DNA of 64,000 bases from Alternaria dauci (GCF_042100115.1 NC_091273.1:310001-374000), one strand, 5' to 3'. Shown: positions 33,060 to 45,029, numbered from the stretch's first letter. Program-made: numbers and translations. The notes: a model not told the origin generated them from the letters alone.

Positions 33060-34405
33060 GCGAAGTGCTCGCCTGGGTCATATCTGCAGTGCAGAGAGTT
33101 TGTAACCGGCGCAAGCCGTTGGGTTGAACCCGAAATGATGATACCACACAGGTCATTGCGACCATGAGATATGATGAATGAATACAAACGTCAAACGCTT
33201 AACCTTTCCCACTTCCTCCACCTTGTCGCGTGATGTCAACAATGATCACTCATTACACCCCCAATGACACTAATCATCTCCGGCTTATTTCACGTCACAT
33301 GTCACCTCCTCTGCATCCTTCGCGCGTGCTCCACAATAACACGGAGCAGAGCCTCATACAGCTCGCAAATCCCACACGCCCATATGTGCATTTACGCTCC
33401 CCGCACGTGCTCATACCAAGATCGCCCAGATCGCCCAGATCCAACTACTGCAATTGTGTGGACTCTGCGTGCCGGATTTGGGGCTCGAGTCATGTCGGAG
33501 GAGCCATGGTCCGATCTCTGGGTATGCCTCACTGGGTATACCGAAGGATGGGGTGGGGGCGCGAGTGCGAGCGCGAAAATGAGCTGAGGGATGCAGTTAT
33601 CGGGTGAAATTACCTATGGCATGTGTTTTGTGTTTGGTAGCGAGGGTTTTGACATCTGGGAAGTTGGTAAGGTTCGGCACGCATTAGTGGTGCCTGGTGC
33701 GGCGGTTTGGCCGAAGTATGTGGGTTTTGGTGGGTCAGCCACACTGCGCCACAGATAGGCTCATTAGCGTGGCTGGTGTGCGTCGTCTGCGACCCGAAGT
33801 TCGCGCCCGAGAATCTTACACTCACGTCTGCTTTGATGCAGTGTGATTTCGCTTCGTCGCGCACGCAGTTATCAATCGATTTCGATGACATCCGCTATTG
33901 ATACTCTCGACTGCAAACGCATCACAAGGCTTGCCGACTAGAAGATGAAGCTGCAGTCGAAATACTCGCGACCGCTTCGCAGCCTGATTTTTGACACGCC
34001 GAAAGACAGCGTGCGTAGCGACTGGACGCGATGTACTTTCCAATCATCGCCTCACAGCTTAACTTCTTGACGAGGCAGAAACGCCATCTGCTATGCTGCG
34101 ACAAGTGGCGTCTGTGGTATCAGCCAGTGAGCGAAGGGCGCGTTCTTACGCATCATGCAGTCGCAGGGTCAGGCAGATTCAGCCTTCAAACCCCCTGCAT
34201 AGCCTACAGCACAGCCTCAACAACTCAGCTGAACGGACATGCGACATTCCTCCATAGCTTTACCTGTGCAATCGATCCAACGCTGTTTCGTCGAAGTTGA
34301 GCTCATGTTCTCTTTATCGCCAAAAGATCGCACAAAGTACTTGTTGTCCCTACCCCTCCGCGCTTACGGTTAAATAGCCAAGGATATCAGACTCCTCCCG
34401 CCCCC
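33060..34405. other. intergenic between JEN1 and the NACHT gene
   Basis: This 1.35 kb holds the JEN1 3' end and the NACHT promoter. A short direct duplication (AGATCGCCC) is near 33419-33436. No gene supported. Confidence 0.45.
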
Positions 34406-37400
34406 ATGGAGGTCGCAGGTCTTGCAGTCGGTACGCTTGCGCTAGTCGGTGTCTTCGAAGACTGCGTAACGCTCTTTTCACAGATTGGCGTAGCGGCGTC
34501 CATGGAAAAGGACTATATGCTGCTTGCAACAAGACTCGATCTTCAGAAGGCGCTGCTACTGCAATGGGCGGAACGAATGAAGATCTACGACGAAGGACTC
34601 CGTGATCCACGACTGAGCGACCCTATGATCGAATCTCTCGTCTTTAGAACTCTCGACTGTATCCGAAAGCTGCTCGAAGATGGCAACGTCTTACAAATGC
34701 GATATGGTGTTGGACAAGCGGACGTGAAAGAAAAAGTCGAACCTTCAACGGCGGCCAGTAGTAGACTAATGTCACGTATGCGCAACAACTCTCTGGCTCT
34801 CCGGCTTCGGCGCGACGTCACAGCTTGTCCATCTGATCAGAGCAACAGCCTTCATCAACCTTCCGGTGGCAATCATAGGGCCAAGCGACGTCGATCTGAT
34901 GTTGAATCACTCATGCCTCACCAGGAAGCGCTGCACCAACAACGGCCCTACAAGAAACTCGATAACAAGAAACTGCAAATAGACCTCCAAACACTCCAAC
35001 ATCGCCAGATGCCAGTTAACAATGGCAGGGAAAAATTGCCTAGTCTCGACAAGGTCAAATGGGTCATCAAAGACAAAGAGAAGTTTGATAACCTCGTTCG
35101 AGAATTGTCGGCAATGATCACAGATATCGACAAATTAGTTCCGCCCCAAGGCGGTGATGACACCAAGCACACTATTTTGGGACATGACTTCCAAACATTG
35201 AAGAGTATTCGCGAGCTGAAAAAGATCATGCACGCTTCCGTAATGGACAACAGCGAGCTTGTGAGCATCACTGAAAGGGCCATCGATAGAGCTTGCTCTG
35301 AACTGATTCTTAACCGCCTCTGGTTCCGCTTAATCGATGACCGAGAGCGCAACATTGCCGATGCTCACTCCAAAACCCTTGAATGGTCTATTCAACCCCC
35401 CACCCCACAAGTCGTTTGGGATGATTTGGGCCAATGGTTTCGATCTGGACGTGACATCTACTGGATACATGGCAAACCGGGTAGCGGGAAGTCTACGCTG
35501 ATGGTGAGTCCCATCTATACGAGAGCCAGATACTAGACCTGTACTGATTATCGTGCACCAATGTGTAGAAGTTCCTGTATCATCACCCTAAAGTCATGTC
35601 TTATTTACAACAATGGGCAGGAGATAGGAAACTCACCGTCGCCTCGTTCTTTCTATGGAACGTTGGAACCCTCGAACAGAGCTCTCAAGAGGGACTGGCC
35701 CGGGGACTGTTGTATCATGTTCTAAAACAGAACCAAGAACTGATCCCAGCAGTCCTTCCTTATATGTGGATAGAAGCGCAAAATGGCCGTGTTGACCCAC
35801 TCATTCCATCAGAGAGCGGAATGAAGGCTGCATTTCAGAGAATTGCCCAGGAAACAACGACCGGAGCATTCGCATTCTTCATCGACGGTCTCGACGAATT
35901 CACTGGCAACCACCGAGACGGCATATCTTTCGTGAAAAGTCTTACCGCTAGCGCGAATATCAAAATACTGGTTTCGAGTAGGCCCATCGATACATGTGTC
36001 GCAGCCTTCTCCTCAGCACCACAGCTTAGGCTTCAGGATCTCACCGTGCCAGATATTGAAAAATATATCAAGGATGTCATTCAGTCACACCCCTATGTTG
36101 CTGAAACTGGGTGTCTGGATGATGTGACTGTCGACCGATTGATGGCGGATGTACAGAGCAAAGCAAGTGGCGTATTCCTATGGGTAGTGCTTGCATGCCG
36201 CACGCTCATCGAGGGGTTTGAGGCCTACGATAACGCAGAAGAGCTCCGACGTCGCGTCGATGAGTTACCACCCGAACTCGAGAGCCTGTTTCGCCATATA
36301 CTCAACAGTCTTCCACCTCGTTTTCTGCAACAAGCCGCTAAGCTTCTGGCACTTTGCTACACGAGTCATAAACTCAAGCCGCAGTCCGACATATCAGCTC
36401 TTGCACTAGCATGGGCTCATGAAAACGATATGAACATGCGCGCGATAGAACATTTCGAACGATGGTCATCCCAAAAGCGACAGCAGAAGATTCAGATGCT
36501 GGAAGGACGCCTGCGCAGTCGATGCAGAGGCCTCCTAGAAATCCATCCGTCCTCCATTATGGCTTATCGTGTCGACTTTATGCATCGCACAGTATATGAA
36601 TACCTCAGCACGCCGGATGTGTGGGACATGGACTGCTTACAAGTCAATGATCATCATTTTGATGCAGTCAACGTGTTGGCTTACATGTCTTCCTACACAC
36701 TGTATGCCGGTTGGACAAATGGTAACGGCCATGATTATCGTGTGGGTGAGGCTGCCCTGGACCTGGAAACCGTGGAGAAATGTTCGACAGCAGATGTGCT
36801 CATCATACTCGAAAGCTTGGCCGCTTCACTAATGCGCGATGAAGGTGTCAGATTTCCGTTTGCTGTTTTTGCTTGGTGTGAGATGTCTGTAAATGATGCA
36901 GCTGTTCTCTTGGCTTTGGAGTTTAACCTAACTGGTTTCATAACCAAGTACGACATACGCGCATTCAATACACGACAGAAGTTGCACTACCAGTCCGATC
37001 GGCGTCAATACCTTCTTCATCATGCGCTTGTCAAGCCTATACTGTATGGTGACACAAGCCCTAAGCACGCAATCCGACCATCGGTGACCATCGTCCATCA
37101 TCTTATCCAATCTGGGTGTGATCCAAGCGAAAGTATTACAGTACTTGGAGGAGAAACGACAAGCGCATGGAAGATATGGATGAGTTCCAGCCGTGGAATT
37201 GCCTGGCGTCAAGATCGACGCGATCGTTTTACTACCCTGGAAGACTTGCAACTCGCAGAGGTAACGGTAATCATGATTCGGGCCGGCGTGGATATCTCTC
37301 AAAACACCACACAGCTGCTCGATCAATGTAAGGAGTGGTCGAAACGGAGTATAAAGATGCCATCTCAGGTTAAGAGTTTGGAGGCTTTTTGCAACGAGAT

Positions 37401-37458
37401 CAGACAAGCTGTGAAAAGTAGGAGCCATGACATCGTGTGTAATCACGCTAGTGGGTAG
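34406..37458 (+). CDS. HeLo-NACHT STAND protein (fungal NLR-like)
   Basis: Exons are 34406-35503 and 35569-37458 (65 bp intron, GTGAGT...GTGTAG), giving 995 aa. The N-terminus (MEVAGLAVGTLALVGVFEDC...) is a HeLo-type domain, the membrane-active or prion-linked domain of HET-S-related proteins, over about 1-210. A linker with several basic patches follows. The P-loop GKPGSGKST lies at about 356-364, the Walker B FFIDGLDEF at about 470-478, and NACHT winged-helix-like segments reach about 680. The C-terminal 300 residues contain no clear WD40, ankyrin or TPR array; one weak ankyrin-like unit (HHLIQSGCDPSE) is visible. Such proteins act in heterokaryon incompatibility and programmed cell death, sensing by oligomerisation. 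Ligand and partner unknown. The intron cuts directly after the P-loop. Confidence 0.85.
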
Positions 37459-38156
37459 CTTGTGCAAAGGATGCTAAAGTGTTCGCGTGTGGTTGCTTGA
37501 TAGCTGTACGCAAGATCTTACTTAATACGCGATTTGTTCATCATGTCAACTATTGTTGTACTAAGTACTGTATTTCTTCGTGGCACAAGGCCTAAAGTCG
37601 GCGTTTTGGTTAATTGGACCATAGTCGTGGACAAGAAAAGCCAAGCCAACTTTCATATTAGGATCGGATCAGGCATCCACATCTTGCTGGTGGTCTATTC
37701 TGTTGTAAGTGTGGGGTTCAGTGCATGATTGCCAGCCTGGTAGCTACAAAGCTTCAGACACTCTGAAAGATCTACAAAAGGTAATTGTAACAGTCCTTCT
37801 GGCTCGAAAGATATTCACAGAAGTCCAAATGAATCTTTTGTATCTCCTCTGGCAACCATTATCTAAATTGCTACTTATGTCTTTCTAGAGAGTAATACTA
37901 AAATGGCGACATTCTTCGTTTACTCGCATGACTCGTGATGTTTATCATTCGTAGTTAGTCTAAGTAATCTGTGATGGTACTTCTTCTATGATGCTGCATG
38001 AACTCAGTATTTGGCTCGTAATCTCTAGATGCCTACAGTTTCCCCATGCTTCGTGAGCACTTGAAAACCAAACCTAGAGCCTTATTGCCAAACCAGAGTA
38101 CCATCTACATTCCAATTGGTATGTATCGTAATGCACTATCGGCCGTCCCCCTACTA
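37459..38156. other. convergent intergenic region
   Basis: This 698 bp gap lies between the NACHT gene (plus) and the GH78 gene (minus). It is AT-rich and holds only short frames. No repeat or gene recognised. Confidence 0.5.
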
Positions 38157-40289
38157 TCATCTCACGTGCCTGCTAACGCTTATATCATATGTCCCACCAT
38201 TGGCCTCTAGAACAACGTTTCCATTCCCTTCCTCGTACATATCCTTCCCCAAGACCATCCCATCAACCACTACCACCACTTCCTCCCCATACATCCCATC
38301 AACCGGTAACCTCACAAACCCCTTCGTCCCCACCGGCGTCTCAACCTCGACTCTATATCCCACCCCCTCCCCATCCCTTACCCAACGCACCCTGAACCTC
38401 CCCAACCCCGTCACAAACCCCGCCTCCGCCTCTCTCAAATCGCCAAACCTCGGTTCAACAACCCACTCCCTCCCCGCAGGCTCCGTAACCCTCAACCCAA
38501 CCACAAACTCCGTCAACGCACTCGTCGGCCCCGAACTCCAACCATGCGCATGACTCACATAGCTCGGCTCAAACCCATACCCCCTCTCCTGTCGATACCC
38601 AAACGTGCCATTCGTCCGATACCCTTCAATCACCGTCGACGCAGTGCCGTTGCGGTGATTCGCATACCAGCCCCAGCTCCTGCGGATGAGTTCTAGCGCG
38701 CGATCTGTCTGGCCGACGGTGAAGTGGCCTTGGATTTCGAAGCTGGAGATGAAGGGGGATATGTTGCCAGGGAGTTCTGGTGCTTCGGCGCCGATGGGCG
38801 TCCAGTTTTTGGTTAGCGCAGTGGAGATGGATTGTGCTTGGGTGGAGGAAGGGGGGATGAGGGAGAAGAGGAGGGCCATGGAATTTGTGTCTTGCGGGTG
38901 TAGAGTGGTGAGCGTGGCATTGTCGCGGAATGCGCCGTAGGCGGTGTCGAAGGTGTGGGTTAGAATTGCTGTTTGAAGAGATGTGGCGCGGGATGTCCAT
39001 AGTTCTGGTAAACCGGTACCGTTCGTTGTTGTGGTATCGTTCAGCCATGTGGCGAGTTTCGCACCGGTTTGCAGTGTATGGTACAAGATGACGTTTGCTT
39101 CCGTGTTGTTGAAGCCAGTCTGCCAGCGCGCCCAATCCCTCGTGCCGGTCTGATTGAACAGCCCAGATCCATTGATCTCGACTTTAGCGTACACATACTC
39201 CATAGCTCTCTTGTACCTCGCCCAGTTCTTTTGCACAAAGGCTGCGTCGTTTGTGTAGAGCATGTAGTTGTACGTCCCGATCATCGTCCACATGTGGTAT
39301 GTATCACTGTTCTGCTGCAACAGCGGCGGTCCAGCTTCCGGAAACGAACCATCTGGGTTCTGGTAGTCGAACATGACTTGCAACGCATTCTTCACGCTCT
39401 CGAGATCTCCAGTGCTGACAAAGGCCGAAGGCACGGCAATGCCCATGTCGCCTGGCCACACAGCACGGTCTCGCTTTGCGCCATCGACGATGATGGTATC
39501 GCCTGGGCCCAAGGTACCGTTGTTAGCCCAGCCATTCGCGAGCATAGGCACCCATCTCCCGGTATTGGTAGGTACGGCGTTAGTTTGAAGCGTGTATGCG
39601 CCCGCATACCAGATCCTATTCAGCAGCTCGTCGTTGCAACGGAAATACCCTTGATATGCTCTCAGGTTCGTCCACGTAGGCTGAAAACTGATTTCGAGCT
39701 GCACATCCGTGATGTTTACGTAGGTACCCGTACTCGTGACGAGGAAAGCAGTCATGTACCGGAACCCTCCCCGCATCACTTCATCAGGCATCACATATGT
39801 CCCTGGGCCAGCGGCAGTTATGTTGACATACAGTGCGCCATCGCGACCAGCAAACTTTCCATTCGAGGCATCGGACCACTCTCCGACCCAGGTTAATGCT
39901 TCGGAGAATGCGAGGCCGATGGCACCAGTTCCGTTGCTGCTGTAGGAGAGAGATACGATTCCACCAACTTCGATCCCAAAATCGAAGACGACGTTCGTTC
40001 CGTTTCCGCGGAGGGCTACGGTGCGGGAATACGTTGCTGGCCGGCGGTCTCGAATAGTGAAGACCGATCTTGGACGAACAGTACGTGATGATGGAGCGTA
40101 AATGTTCTCGTGCCAGGGCCCTGATCTGTTAGCGGTCACGGACGAGAAACGTAGACTTGGACTGGTACCTTCAAACGCGGCTTCAGTGGGTCCATTGCAT
40201 GTAGTATTTCGCCAACAAGACCCAGCCAGTACCTCCGACTGGAGCGTCGCCAACGAAGCAATACTTGCCAACAGTCTAGTCCAATACAT
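38157..40289 (-). CDS. secreted glycoside hydrolase family 78 alpha-L-rhamnosidase
   Basis: A single exon of 710 aa starts at the ATG at 40289. The frame extends upstream to 40361 but without another ATG. MYWTRLLASIASLATLQSEVLAG is a good signal peptide. After an N-terminal beta-domain, the (alpha/alpha)6 catalytic barrel carries the GH78 acid-residue motif DGAKRDRAVWPGDMG and, later, SHAHGWSSGPT. At least ten N-glycosylation sequons (NxT/NxS) occur. The enzyme would release terminal L-rhamnose from plant pectins (RG-I side chains) or flavonoid glycosides outside the cell. The closest non-matching alternative is another alpha-rhamnosidase family such as GH106, but the motif order fits GH78. 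Confidence 0.88.
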   Translation of the reverse strand: MYWTRLLASIASLATLQSEVLAGSCWRNTTCNGPTEAAFEGTSPSLRFSSVTANRSGPWHENIYAPSSRTVRPRSVFTIRDRRPATYSRTVALRGNGTNVVFDFGIEVGGIVSLSYSSNGTGAIGLAFSEALTWVGEWSDASNGKFAGRDGALYVNITAAGPGTYVMPDEVMRGGFRYMTAFLVTSTGTYVNITDVQLEISFQPTWTNLRAYQGYFRCNDELLNRIWYAGAYTLQTNAVPTNTGRWVPMLANGWANNGTLGPGDTIIVDGAKRDRAVWPGDMGIAVPSAFVSTGDLESVKNALQVMFDYQNPDGSFPEAGPPLLQQNSDTYHMWTMIGTYNYMLYTNDAAFVQKNWARYKRAMEYVYAKVEINGSGLFNQTGTRDWARWQTGFNNTEANVILYHTLQTGAKLATWLNDTTTTNGTGLPELWTSRATSLQTAILTHTFDTAYGAFRDNATLTTLHPQDTNSMALLFSLIPPSSTQAQSISTALTKNWTPIGAEAPELPGNISPFISSFEIQGHFTVGQTDRALELIRRSWGWYANHRNGTASTVIEGYRTNGTFGYRQERGYGFEPSYVSHAHGWSSGPTSALTEFVVGLRVTEPAGREWVVEPRFGDLREAEAGFVTGLGRFRVRWVRDGEGVGYRVEVETPVGTKGFVRLPVDGMYGEEVVVVVDGMVLGKDMYEEGNGNVVLEANGGTYDISVSRHVR

Positions 40290-40454
40290 ATCTGGTCGGT
40301 GAAGAATGAACTGCACGGAGCAGAACGCTCTCCGCCAGCATAATGTCCTAATAAGTTTCAAGGTCTAACATGCTAGGCGGTGCTCGGCATGCGTTGCGCC
40401 GAGCCGCCCAGGTGGTTTCCCCGGACCGGGAATAGATGATGTATACAGTACGAC

Positions 40455-41125
40455 CACTCGGTGGTGGGGAAAATCGAACACGCTAGCCAAAGCCCGGGCC
40501 ACAATCGTCATCATCCTCGCGCCACAATGCTTGCGTCAATCTCAACTTTACCACCTCCACAACACCACAAAACATAACGTATCATTGCCGTTTTTTCCCT
40601 TTTACGCGCAAATGCCTCGCCAATACCATCCCGGTTCTGACACAAAACCCCATATGTCCACGCCTCAACGCGTGCGTTTCTATGAAGCATTTGCGCACAA
40701 GGGCGAGCGAACAGCGCGCGACATTTTCAAAGAGTTCAAAATTGCTCCTAGCACTGGTTACCGGCTCCTCCACGACCGCGAGCATTATGGCGAGCTTGCA
40801 GACCGTCGTGAGAAACTTAGAAAGCACAAGCAGCAATTGCGCAAGACCCGGCAAGGTCCTAAGCCCAGGCAAGGTCCTAAGCCCAAAGTCTCTAAAGAAA
40901 ATGAAAAGCTTAGAAGGAATGCAGCTCCTCAGCCTGTGCGCTGCCGCTGCTGCTGCCACTGCTTGGAAGGTCAAGCAGCCAAAACTGGTGTATGCGCTTC
41001 CCGAGCCACGACTCAGAAGGCTCCGCACGAACGGGCAAGTGCTCTACTTGGTGATGTGGAAAAGTCGAACACTTGTGGCCCAGGCTTTGGCTAGTTAGTG
41101 TTCGATTTTTCCCCATTACCGAGTG
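40455..41125. mobile_element. non-autonomous DNA transposon with about 45 bp TIRs
   Basis: Left end CACTCGGTGGTGGGGAAAA, continuing to CTAGCCAAAGCCCGGGCCACA. Right end, reverse-complemented, CACTCGGTAATGGGGAAAAA, continuing to CTAGCCAAAGCCTGGGCCACA. The two agree over about 48-50 bp with a few mismatches and a 1-3 bp gap. The element is about 671 bp and carries a helix-turn-helix ORF but no DDE/DDD catalytic region. That fits a Tc1/mariner/pogo-type element with an internal deletion. No clear TA duplication was found at these ends, so exact borders may be a few bases further out. Confidence 0.78.
40612..41094 (+). CDS. truncated transposase: helix-turn-helix fragment
   Basis: A 160 aa frame from the ATG at 40612 lies wholly between the terminal repeats. 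Residues about 15-60 (TPQRVRFYEAFAHKGERTAR...APSTGYRLL) form a helix-turn-helix as in the DNA-binding part of mariner/pogo-type transposases. It is followed by a basic stretch. A 17 bp direct repeat gives RQGPKPRQGPKP near 40853-40890. The last 40 residues are cysteine-rich and extend into the terminal repeat, so they are unlikely to be native transposase. The catalytic domain is absent. Probably it binds its own TIRs, if expressed at all; alternatively it is a decayed pseudogene. Confidence 0.6.
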   Translation: MPRQYHPGSDTKPHMSTPQRVRFYEAFAHKGERTARDIFKEFKIAPSTGYRLLHDREHYGELADRREKLRKHKQQLRKTRQGPKPRQGPKPKVSKENEKLRRNAAPQPVRCRCCCHCLEGQAAKTGVCASRATTQKAPHERASALLGDVEKSNTCGPGFG

Positions 41126-41392
41126 CTCGAAAGTTCACAGCCGATGATGCGGGTAAACAAGCTAAGCGCTAGCTACACCAAGCTTCTTGCGACGGGTGCC
41201 AGCTGGTCTTCGTCTCTAGACTCGGTCCTGACAGATTTTGCCTTCGAAGCTTTGGTTCGATGCTTGATCAAGATCAACAGCGCCGGTTAGTAATGGCCGA
41301 TGCCCAAACAGCTGTACGCACAGAATCATATCTACTATAACTTCGTGATCACATCGCGACTTAATCGCACTGCCCCACAAAAACAACGCAGT
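41126..41392. other. gap after the transposon
   Basis: Contains the 3' region of the Nudix gene on the minus strand. Nothing else is seen. Confidence 0.4.
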
Positions 41393-42828
41393 CTACAGCT
41401 TCTCCTGCGTTTTCCTCCCCAGCACATCCTCCCTCCGCCTAACATCCACATCCCTCGGCCCCTCACGCTTAAACCTCGCCGTAACAACCCACTCCCTCAA
41501 CCCCCTCCTCCCCTTCCCCCCTTCCTGCTCCTCAACCTCCCTGCTCGGATGATCCAGCGCCAACACCGCCGTATCTTCATCCACACCGCCCACTCCATCC
41601 TGCCCCGCCTCCCCATACTGTCCCTTCCCCAGCACAACAGGAGAAATACACGCCTCCGCAAACGAAACCTCGGGCCTCCCCTCATACATCCTCGGCTTCG
41701 CCAAAAACTCCATACACTTTTCGCGCTCGCGTTGCAGCTCCGCGATACTCGGTATTGGACTCTTCGGACTCGTGACTGTAGCAGCCAGATACGGACTCAG
41801 CAACGTCATCAAGAAAAACTGTGGCGGAAACAAGATAATCCGGTTCTGCCGCGCGAGATCAATCCACTTATTCGGCGGCAAGAAACGCGCAGCCGTGTGC
41901 TCGATACCGCCGTCGTGCGTCGGATTTGGTATAACGATTTCGTCGTCTTCGCCTTCTTCGAGGCGACCAGAGTCCAGAGGCGTAGATGCTGATGGCGGCG
42001 CCGCGTGTTTCGTAGGCGATACAGAGCCCAGAGGTAAAAAGTAAAGATACATTTGCGTCGAGAACCGCTTCGGCACATTCCCTGGCGTAACCCAGCGCGT
42101 AAACGGTACCAGCGCCTCTGTATCAGCAACAGCGCCCCATTTCTCGAGTAAATCCGTAAACCTGACGGTCCCGCTGTGCACATCTCGTCTCCCTTGTTCG
42201 CGTTCCGCGTCGCTGATTTCGGTAAAAAGTTTCTTGGTCTTTTTGCTCGTGGCGAGCAGGATGCCGCATTCTTCAAAGGTTTCACGCACGGCGGCCATGC
42301 GGTATGCGGGGCCGTCTTGATGGCGTCCTGGGTCGTTTATGCCGGGAATGGCGCCGTCGTGTGTTTTGGAGAGGGCGCCGCCGGGGAAGACGTGGGCAGC
42401 GGCGAAGCTAGAGGCTTTCTTTACGCGGTGCAGGAGGAGGATTTGGTTGGTGGGAGAGATGAGGAGAACACTGGAGAGGGAGGGTCAGCATATAATAGTT
42501 GGATATGGTGGTGGAGGCGAGGGGCAGTGGTATACCTTGCGCTGGGCTGTGGAACTGCTGCTGTCTTTGCCGCCTTCTTGGACGGCTGGTGGACTGCTGA
42601 GGTGGACATGTTGCGCTTCTTCACTCCGGTCAAGTTGATCGCGGGCCGTATGATGGCCTTCTGGTAGGCAGCTGGTGGTACTGACGTCGCACTGCGCCGA
42701 GCCTGTGGTCGTTGGAAGAACGAAGAGTGTGTAGAGATGGGACGCGCAAAGACGGTTCGTGTAGAGGTAAAAGAGCGCGTAACTAATCGACCTTCAGCCA
42801 GGAGACGCATTGGCATATTCGGCTTCAT
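41393..42828 (-). CDS. Nudix hydrolase, NUDT19-like
   Basis: Exons are 42828-42536 and 42470-41393 (65 bp intron, GTATAC...CTGAC...CAG, phase 2), giving 456 aa. The first about 80 residues are rich in Arg, Ser and Thr without acid (RLLAEGRLVTRSFTSTRTVF), like a mitochondrial presequence. The Nudix fold starts at SASVLLISPTNQILLLHRV. The Nudix box is split, as in NUDT19: VFPGGALS, then about 25 extra residues, then RETFEECGI. This REUXEEXGU part supplies the metal-binding glutamates. NUDT19/NUDT7-type enzymes cleave CoA and acyl-CoA to 3',5'-ADP and phosphopantetheine; activity on CoA here is inference. The C-terminus (QEKL) is not a clear PTS1, so mitochondrial rather than peroxisomal location is favoured. 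Confidence 0.85.
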
Positions 42829-43207
42829 AAACAGCCGAAAATGGCGGTCAGCGCGTCATGACGGTTGGCATGTGGTTGGCGAAGGACGAGTTGACGCGGG
42901 GAGGTACCGAGGTTAGGATATTTAGCTCGCGCGGCGTCATGGCGGCCGAATAGTCGACGCCCCAGAAATTCCGGCGGCAGCATGCATCACCGGCTGAGCA
43001 GAAGACAGAGTTTGTGCTTGAATAAAAATGAACAGAGTTCGTGGTATCATTGCTTTTGGCCTATCGTATCCATTTGCTCCCGTGAATAAGAACATCAATC
43101 ATCTCCGCATAGCGCGTCGTGTCTAGTAATGAAGGAATCAACCAAGCCGTCCAACCACCCACTAACGCCCTCCCAATGCATTTCTTTCGTGTATCGTCTT
43201 CGCTCGT
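42829..43207. other. intergenic between Nudix and IMP dehydrogenase genes
   Basis: Holds the Nudix promoter and the 3' UTR of the IMPDH gene. No other signal seen. Confidence 0.4.
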
Positions 43208-45029
43208 CTATGAGTAGAGCTTCTTGTCGAAGCTGTGCAGACCATGCACGTTACCCTCAGCCTGTGCGCTGGCAGTGCGCAGCTCGAACCTGACGGTGCC
43301 ATTGGCAACGCCCTCGTGGAGCTCCTCGAGGCTCTTGATACCAATGTCCTGCAGCGAGTGCTGAACACCAGCCATGAGGTAAGGCACAAATTTGGTGATG
43401 GAACCACGGTCCTGGACGGATCCAGAGACACCCTGGGCAACCAGCACACGGTCGCCCTCGGAGAAGTAGCGCGCAGTACCAGCGTTGCTGGCCTTGGAGT
43501 CAGCAGCGCCGCCACCGGCCTTCTTGTCCTCCATGGCGGCAATACTGCCCATACCACGGTAGGCCTTGACGAGCTGGCCGTCGCGGCTGACAAAGTACTC
43601 TCCAGGAGACTCGGTAGTACCGGCGAGAAGACCGCCCATCATGACGGCCGAGGCACCCATAGCGAGACCCTTGACAATGTGGCCTACGTTCTGGATACCA
43701 CCATCGGCAATGCAGGGCACGCCGAATCGGGACGCGAACGAGGTGACGTTGTACACAGAGGTAGCCTGCGGCCGTCCGACAGCCATGACTTCCTGTGTAA
43801 TGCAGGCACTTCCGCTGCCCATGCCGATACGGAGACCGTCGACACCAGCGGCAATGAGCCCAGCAGCCTGCTCACGAGTGACGACGTTTCCGCCAATCAC
43901 GTCGAGCTGGGGGTACTTCTCCTTGATGTACTTGATCATCTCAATCTGGTACATGCTGTTTCCCTGGCTGCTGTCGAGGATGACAATGTCAAGACCAGCA
44001 TCTACGAGCTTCTGCAGACGGATCTTGTCCTCGGGTCGGGTACCGATGGCGGCCGCCGCGATCAGCTGCTTCGAGTGTGGGAGCTTGGACGCAAGCGGGA
44101 AGTTGAGGTTCTTCATCAAGTCGGAGCGAGACAGGAGCGCAATCAGGTTGAAGCTCTCGTCGACAATGGGAAGCTTGCCCTTCTTGGACTTGTTCAGGAT
44201 GTCGTTGGCCTCCTTGAGCTCAACGCCGTGGCGGGCGGTTACGAGGTCGGTAGACATGACTGCGGTGACTGGGTCGTCGAGCTTGTCGTGGAACTGGATG
44301 TCTCGGGGTGTGATGATACCGACGAGCTTGGAGCGAAGAGTGCCGTTCTCTATAGCCATTGTCAGTGGGATGCTTCGCATAGAAGATGTCGACAAAACAT
44401 GGTGGTGTTGAGGCAATTCAGATACATCTTCTCCACAGTAGGCGGAACCTTGCGGATGAACGAAAGTTATTTTGAAAGGTTGATCATCACGATGCGAGTG
44501 GGGGCAGGAACAACGGAGCAGAGTCTGACTTACCAGTGACTGGGAAACCACCGAATCCCCACTTCTCCTTGAGTGCCTTGGCCTCTCCAACAGTCGTGTT
44601 GGGGGAGATGACGACTGGGTCCAGGATGAAACCGTTCTCAAAGCGCTTGACTTTGCGAACCATCTCGGCCTGGTCGTCCTGGGAGCAGTTGTGGTGGATG
44701 ACACCCAGACCTCCAAGGAGCGCAATGTGAATAGCCATGTTGTGCTCGGTGACGGTGTCCATGGGCGAGGAGACAAAGGGCGTCTTGAGGGAAATGCGCT
44801 TCGTGATTGGCGTGTCGAGGGCGACTTCGGCTGCGGGGAAGCCAATGTAGCCAGGAAGCATGAGGAAGTCATTGTATGTGAGACCGCCATTCTTCTTGGA
44901 GTCGATGAGCGTCTTGACGTCGATGCCATCGCGCTCGGGGTACTCGTTCTTGAGGACCTCGAGGGCCTTGGAGTAGTCCAAGGCGTTCTCAGCCGTGTTG
45001 GTCATGGCGTCACCGTTGGAGATGGGCAT
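43208..45029 (-). CDS. inosine-5'-monophosphate dehydrogenase
   Basis: Exons are 45029-44534 and 44349-43208. The 184 bp intron is in phase, restoring [12 protein letters not shown], and the protein is 545 aa. The barrel includes SSPMDTVTE, the catalytic-loop cysteine in [10 protein letters not shown] and the ADGGI phosphate site. Two CBS domains are inserted at about 120-240. The C-terminal flap region ([10 protein letters not shown] and [10 protein letters not shown]) is present. The enzyme oxidises IMP to XMP with NAD+, the rate-limiting step of guanine nucleotide synthesis, in the cytosol. Length matches fungal IMD/guaB proteins. The intron is longer than others in this window, but no second coding segment in it is needed. 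No resistance-type changes can be called from sequence alone. Confidence 0.95.

Noticed and set aside
41300..41992. 230-codon plus-strand open frame
   Set aside because: Antisense to the Nudix gene and composed largely of Arg/Pro/Leu from the opposite codon bias.
43235..44539. 434-codon plus-strand open frame
   Set aside because: Antisense to the IMP dehydrogenase gene; no domain and no splice logic of its own.
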